64,000 bases of DNA, taken from assembly GCA_021613335.1 (NCBI GenBank), contig JAJTWR010000332.1:1598501-1662500 (forward strand), written 5' to 3'. The first letter of the stretch is position 1, and the number at the start of each line of letters is the position of its first letter. This document shows, piece by piece, positions 58,510-64,000 of the stretch. The notes under the pieces were generated by a model, which was not told the origin of the DNA, did no database searches, and saw only the letters and a list, made by a program, of their open reading frames with translations. The position numbers and the translations under genes were made by a program. This DNA is from Whitmania pigra (lineage: Eukaryota > Annelida > Clitellata > Hirudinida > Haemopidae).

Positions 58510-59320
58510 AACATAACATAACAATTATATACATTGTATAGTGGTTAAGAAGACCTGGATCTGTGTAATAACCACTATTTTTAGTTCTAATAATTTACTT
58601 CATATTTACATTTACTCAAGTATATCTTAAATTTATCTACCATATCCGCATGGATGGTTTTCTCATCAAGTTTATTCCGTAAGAAAACCATTCTTGCCCT
58701 GAAATAATTATTTTTTAAGTTTCCCGAAGCCTTCTTATATAACTTACAATCGTGCCCTCTAGTAGAAACACTTTTTGTGGCTTCGAAAAACTGCTTAAGC
58801 AACAGGATAAGATTTTGAAAGCCTCGATGAGGTTGCCTCTACTTCTTCTCTTTTCCAGAGTAGTTAGTTTGCATCTACTTAATCTTTCCTCGTAACTCAG
58901 CTTTTCAAATCTTTTAAGCATCCTGGTTGCCCTTCATTGTATTCCTTCCAACATATCCTTCCTCAAATAAGGGTTCCACACTACTCAAGATGTGGTCTCA
59001 CTAGTGCCCTACAATCTCAGTATTACTTCTTTATCCCTACTTACTACTGTTCTCTTTATCATTCCAAGTACTCTGCTTTTTTAGCAACTTCCACGCACTG
59101 TAGAGGTGCTTTTCCATTGTTCTGCATTATTACCCCCAGATCTCTTTTATAATTGGACTGCTTCAGAATGGTTCCCTCAAATTGATATTGGGCTTTTGTG
59201 TTTCAGCATCCCACATGCATAATGGAGCATTTGTCTACGTTGAAAAGCTTCTGCCAATCTTCTGACCATTTGAATAGCCTGTTAAGGTCTCCTGAAGTGT
59301 ATCCATATCTTCTAGCTTGC
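58510..59320 (-). mobile_element. LINE 3' part (Rex1/L2-like RT C-terminus)
   Basis: Complement frames give LNRLFKWSEDWQKLFNVDKC, then PYLRKDMLEGIQ, ATRMLKRFEKLSYEERLSRC, LEKRRSRGNLIEAFKIL, SVSTRGHDCKLYKK and FRARMVFLRNKLDEKTI, in the canonical order of the thumb/C-terminal region of CR1/Rex1-type reverse transcriptases. Frameshifts occur between the blocks. A 3'UTR with a GTGGTTATTACACAG motif and a TGTTATGTTA tail ends at about 58510. Confidence 0.88.
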
Positions 59321-60030
59321 TGACATTTCTTGCTACTATTAATCTTTCTTCACTAATTGGATTTATTCGGCAGTTGCTTTAATAGCCCTTCAAACAGATT
59401 ATTTCCCTAAATTATTTAAAATATGGTACATCATTTTAATGTCATTAAACATTTTAGATTTATTGCAAATTTAAAAAAAAGATGTCGATCAACATTTCAA
59501 CATCCAGATTTTGAACAACAACAAAATATCAGCAAACACAGCAACAACAACAACAATAGCATCATAAAAACGATGATGAAGGTAATGGTTAGTCTATCCA
59601 GTACTCAAAAAGGGTTTTGAAAATTATATTAGACTTACTTAAATAAATATTTTTTCAATGTTACAATTGTACAATTGTATTATTATTGCTGCCAATAAGA
59701 ATGTTTTAATTAAATCATGCTAAATATAATAACTTTTCAATTCTTATTAATTAAAATTAATATGAGAAACTTTGATAGGTTTTATGTAGAAAATTAAAAA
59801 TAGCTTTAATGACGTGACACCTTCATAAAAAAATTGTATAATTTATTGTTTCCCTTGAAATAGAATTTTTTTTCGTCTTTAGTAATTACCTTAAAAATTA
59901 TTTATCATTAAATTAAATTAAAAATAAAATATTCAAAATCTTTAATTATGCTATAAGTAATTAATTAAAATAATTAAAAATAAAAGTAATTACAGGAAAT
60001 ATACAAATAACTCAAATAATCAAAAGATAT
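59321..60030. other. Unannotated AT-rich interval
   Basis: No coding segment, RNA gene or clear repeat seen. A short CAA-rich patch near 59515-59555. Confidence 0.5.
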
Positions 60031-60039
60031 AATGACAAG

Positions 60040-61410
60040 CTAAGGGGCATATGTGAGTCAATTGCTGGGGCTCCTCCTGGATTTTCTAACTTAGTTGACA
60101 TAGAACTGAACCAACTTGGTCCAACCTCTATGGATGAGGTGGTAATGTTGAACCACTACCTTCCTAATAAACAGTGCTGTCTTGACCCCATTCCAACGTG
60201 GCTCCTCAAAAAACATTCGTTGGTGCTGGCACCATTCCTAGTGCAACTCTTCAATATCTCCCTTTGCACAGGTTGCGTACCTTCATCCTTCAAGATTGTA
60301 CAGGTAAGTCCCACACTCAAGAAAGCAAGCCTTGATCCTCATAAGTGTTCGTCACACAGACCCATCTCAAACCTCAGTGTAATATCCAAGCTTCTGAAGT
60401 CTTGTGCTGAGACTACTTATTAACTACTTTGATTGCAACGCATTGCTTTCAGCAACACAATCTGCTTGCCGTCGACATCATTCCACTGAGATGTCAGTTA
60501 CGAAGGTTGTTTCAGATATTTGCAGTTGATCTCGGCAGTTTTCCTCTACTGCTCCTCCTGGACATGTCCGCGGCATTTGACACCGTGGACCATGGAATAC
60601 TCCTAAACAGATTAGAAAAATCATTGGAATTGCATCAGGCGGCGCTTGGATGGGCCAGACCTTACATTACTGGCAGAAAACAAACAATATTATCAACTAG
60701 TGGCCATGATACGGTTACTGAAGGCATATCAAGTGGCTCAGTCCTTAGGCCAATACTCTTTTCTCTGTATGTAATAGATATAGAGCAACTTGTGAAGCGA
60801 CATGGCCTCTTCAGTCACCAATATGCTGATGACATCCAAATACTCCAAACCAGAGGATGTTACATGCCTTCTTCAGCAGACTGTTCTGTGAGATTGCTGC
60901 TTGAGCGTCTTCTAACATCTCCATCGATTATCTATTAAAACGGATGCGATATTGTTTAGTGCTGAGTCAAAACGACATCTTATCCCTACAATACTTTTGC
61001 ATCTTCAATCTATATCTCATCCCATGCTCTTTGTCTCGAGGTACCACAGCGTCAAGTTTTGTGACAGCTCTTTCTATGTCAATGATCTAAAAACATGAAC
61101 GCTCTCCAAGTTCATGTTCGGACTGCCGCCATACCTGAGCTGTTTAGGGTTCAACTAAAGACTTTTTTTTTAATGCGTGCTCATAACAAAATCACTTTAA
61201 CATAGTATTTTCATTTTGCTAACCTACTATTTGCATGTTTTTAATTTATTTATTTTTATTTCCGTTTATTTCTCACTCACTTCATTTATTTTTAATTTGA
61301 CTGCTTTCTGATTGCTACAGTTTGTTATATTGCCTTGATATCCCACAGGATACATAAGGCACTTTAAATATTCGCTGATTGAATTTGAAATAAAATATAA
61401 AAGTAGTCTG
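60040..61410 (+). pseudogene. LINE reverse transcriptase (CR1/L2-like), degenerate
   Basis: Plus-strand frames: CCLDPIPTWLLKKHSLVLAP, LFNISLCTGCVPSSFK, HRPISNLSVISKLL; then LLLLDMSAAFDTVDHGILLN, WARPYITGRKQTI, ISSGSVLRPILFSLYVIDIE and the catalytic YADDIQI. Remnants of the C-terminal SRYHSVKFCDSSFYVNDLKT and a 3'UTR ending CATAAGGCACTTTAAATATT and (ATTGAATTTGAA)-like tail. 5'-truncated, with stops and frame changes after the AFDTV and YADD blocks, so inactive. Confidence 0.9.
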
Positions 61411-61732
61411 CAATTGAAGGCTTAGCATCACTTATATTGTTATTGTTGTTGTGGATCTTGGAGGTCTCCAGCGCTCACAATGCAACCGTTTGCATCCTCA
61501 GTTGCGTGCTTCAACGAGTCTCATTCCTTCCTTTCCACCCACTTCACTCTCTCCATCCACTTTTACATTCCTGCACTTCATCAATGGCCTACATCCGGTT
61601 TTTCAAATGCATACGTTTGCATTGCTTGATGTTGTTCATTGTTTGGGCTTTTTGCTTGCTTTCTATTCGAGATGTAATTGCATTGTTTATGGTTACCATG
61701 ACGCCGAATGTCGCCATCTTAAGGAGAAAACA

Positions 61733-61860
61733 AATCAAATTAAATCTGTTTCTACAATATTAAAAAACATAAAACTTTTTTGAAATCAAATTAAATCTGT
61801 TTCTACAATATTAAAAAACATAAAACTTTTTTGAAATCAAATTAAATCTGTTTGTTACAA
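61733..61860. repeat. ~50-bp tandem duplication, about 2.5 copies
   Basis: AAATCAAATTAAATCTGTTT, CTACAATATTAAAAAACATA and AAACTTTTTTG repeat head to tail, the third copy diverging after TCTGTTTG. Confidence 0.9.
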
Positions 61861-62177
61861 TATTATCAAGTTTAAAATTGTTTTCAAAGCATGCAATTCG
61901 CTCGTTACGATATTATAAAATTGAAAACTTAATCTAATATTTTTGAAATATTCGCTGGAGTTAATTAAGTTTCATCACCTCTATGGTGAGACTGAAATAT
62001 TTCTTCCAACATGTGCTGCTGAGGCAAAAAGATTTAAAATTAAAAACAGAAAACAAACATCCCTCATAAGTCTCTTTCTTCCAGATTTACCGGATATATC
62101 TGTTCGGCCAATGAAACAGATACACTGGATTGATTGCAAACATTTGTCCGGCTATACTCTTCACTGAGCCGAGTCCT

Positions 62178-62553
62178 TGCAGCACTCACTCACTCACTCA
62201 CTCACTCACTCACTCACTCACTCACCTCACTCACTCACTCACTCACTCACTCACTCACTCACTCACACTCACTCACTCACTCACTCACTCACTCACTCAC
62301 TCACTCACTCACTCACTCACTCACTCACTCACTCACTCACTCACTCACTCACTCACTCACTCACTCACTCACTCACTCACTCACTCACCACTCACTCACT
62401 CACTCACTCACTCACTCACTCACTCACTCACTCACTCACTCACTCACTCACTCACTCACTCACTCACTCACTCACTCACTCACTCACTCACTCACTCACT
62501 CACTCACTCACTCACTCACTCACTCACTCACTCACTCACTCACTCACTCACTC
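62178..62553. repeat. (CACT)n microsatellite
   Basis: About 375 bp of almost perfect CACT with three single-base or dinucleotide slips (CACCTCAC, CACACTC, CACCACTC). The long Thr-His-Ser-Leu frames are artefacts. Confidence 0.98.
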
Positions 62554-62559
62554 GCCATA

Positions 62560-63425
62560 TTTCTCTGGGCATCTTAGCAATTCCTGAATCGTTCAATCGA
62601 TTGCAGTACTGACATGTTCGTTTCCTAAAACCCAAAAGTTCTTGAAATTTGTCATCGAGGAATCCCGCATCTTTAGATAGCACTTGGCCATGACTTTAAA
62701 ATCTGACTGACTCATATTTTATATCATTGCTGATGCTGGTGCTTATGATGGATGTTGTAAGGTGTCATGACTGCAAAATTATTGCTAAGAAATGATTCCA
62801 TTCACTCACAACAGTGAAGCAGCATTTTTCTGTTCCTCGGAGAACATTTAATGCCAACCAATTGATACAGTGACATTATAGTTTTGATAATCAAATAGAG
62901 CCTTAAATGATAATCTTTTTAAATGATAAAGTTATTATTAATAAATGATAATTTTATTCGTAATGAACTTTAAAACCTGGAGACGCAAAAATAAAGAAAA
63001 AATTGTAAACAGAAAGTTTAAAGGAAGAAAGTTAACCATTGCAAGAAGCAAAAAACTATTGAGTGAAGAATTAACGACATTTAACTTAAATGATTTAAGG
63101 CGCTTTTGTTGAACAACAATTTGATAACAATTTTATGACTCCAACAAATATTAAAAACGGATAATGAGTACATGCTATTTAAATACACTGTTATAAAATC
63201 GTCATTCAGTAAAATTTAAAATTTATAATTTTTATATTAAATAAAAAAATTAGGTTCGAAATTTGAAATTCGTCAAATGAATTTTTCGTAAATTTGATTT
63301 TGTTCTCCTCAAATTGAATAATTATTGCAAATAATGTCGCAATTCGTAAATAATCACAGGAAAAACTGTGAAATTTAAAATTTTAATCATAATTATAGCC
63401 GCTATCTTCAGCGTCATAACAATTA
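62560..63425. other. Unannotated AT-rich interval
   Basis: No coding segment, RNA gene or repeat family recognised. Confidence 0.5.
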
Positions 63426-63429
63426 TCGC

Positions 63430-63431
63430 CG

Positions 63432-63526
<95 letters not shown>

Positions 63527-63549
63527 TAATAATAATAATAATAATAATA

Positions 63550-63604
<55 letters not shown>

Positions 63605-63660
63605 TTAATAATAATAATAATGATGATGATAACATTGATTATGATTACGATGATAAATGA
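63430..63660. repeat. (AAT)n microsatellite
   Basis: About 190 bp of AAT with two slips, changing to GATGAT units at 63618. Confidence 0.97.
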
Positions 63661-63874
63661 TGATGACGATGATGGTGATGAAGTTGTTGCATTGTTACTT
63701 GGCGGAAGAGTTTAAAGCTTAGAAATGCTTTCCTGGGTTGAAAGATCTCAGATGTGGCCGTGAGATTCCATTTAAAATTCACACTGTCGTTACGTGTCTT
63801 CGTTTTGGGAATACGGGAGATGGGTGGTTTAGTGGGTGGTTTAGAGGGATGAACAGAAGAAGGAATGAATGAAA

Positions 63875-63935
63875 GTATGGGCGGATGGATGGATGGATGG
63901 GTGGATGGATGGATGGATGGATGGATGGATGAGAG
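63875..63935. repeat. (ATGG)n microsatellite
   Basis: GGCGGATGGATGGATGGATG and following units. A 13-base block GTCGTTACGTGTC at 63785-63797, shared with the SINE family, lies about 90 bp to the left. Confidence 0.9.
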
Positions 63936-64000
63936 AACATATGAATGGCAATTCGATGGAAAGATACGCAAACGAGTGGGTTGATTGATTTTTTAACGAA

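Noticed and set aside
62184..62553. CRISPR-like array
   Set aside because: The regular repetition is a tetranucleotide microsatellite with no spacers, and the genome is eukaryotic.
62130..62612. Thr-His-Ser-Leu repeat proteins in three frames
   Set aside because: All frames come from the (CACT)n array. The 4-base unit gives the same period in every frame, so openness is automatic.

Overview
This is nuclear DNA from an animal. Genes are split by spliceosomal GT-AG introns, the base composition is AT-rich, and microsatellites and decayed LINEs, SINEs and DNA transposons are abundant. The gene set (an FCS-zinc-finger/MBT protein, PSMD7, the ciliary protein CFAP57, an E2F4/5-type factor and a SUEL-lectin/CUB membrane protein) points to a ciliated bilaterian invertebrate, perhaps a marine lophotrochozoan. 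I cannot name the species.

Layout. (1) 1-22.5 kb is gene-dense and entirely minus-strand: the 3'-incomplete FCS/MBT Polycomb-type gene (1-4601), proteasome lid subunit PSMD7/Rpn8 (5456-7277, 8 exons, complete), a 4.5 kb gap holding a nested pair of DNA transposons (a hAT of 2217 bp with a perfect 8-bp target duplication, inserted in the terminal inverted repeat of a ~650 bp MITE-like element), CFAP57 (11762-20886, about 21 exons), and an intronless hypothetical gene with a GIY-YIG/T5orf172-like C-terminus (21161-22480). (2) A ~1.07 kb divergent intergenic region separates these from E2F4/5 on the plus strand (23551-25710, 9 exons, open frame intact), which carries a stop-free in-frame 102-nt intron. 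(3) 25.7-35.7 kb is gene-poor, with simple repeats and a few unconvincing short ORFs. (4) 35.8-57.0 kb is one large minus-strand gene. Its five recovered exons have matching phases and encode SUEL lectin - CUB-like - sushi-like - transmembrane - long polar cytoplasmic tail; the signal-peptide exon was not found. Its ~11 kb and ~7 kb introns are full of transposon remains and long (ATC)n, (AAT)n, (CATC)n and (TATAT)n arrays. (5) 57-64 kb has no host gene that I can support, only LINE fragments on both strands and a ~370 bp (CACT)n array.

The genes serve unrelated housekeeping, chromatin, ciliary and cell-surface roles, and I see no operon or gene-cluster logic. The most interesting items are the SUEL-CUB-sushi receptor, the GIY-YIG-like orphan, the E2F exitron candidate, the nested transposons with both target duplications legible, and tRNA-derived SINEs that appear to share a 3' tail with a local L2/CR1-type LINE. 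Exon boundaries were placed by eye from splice motifs, frame continuity and family resemblance.
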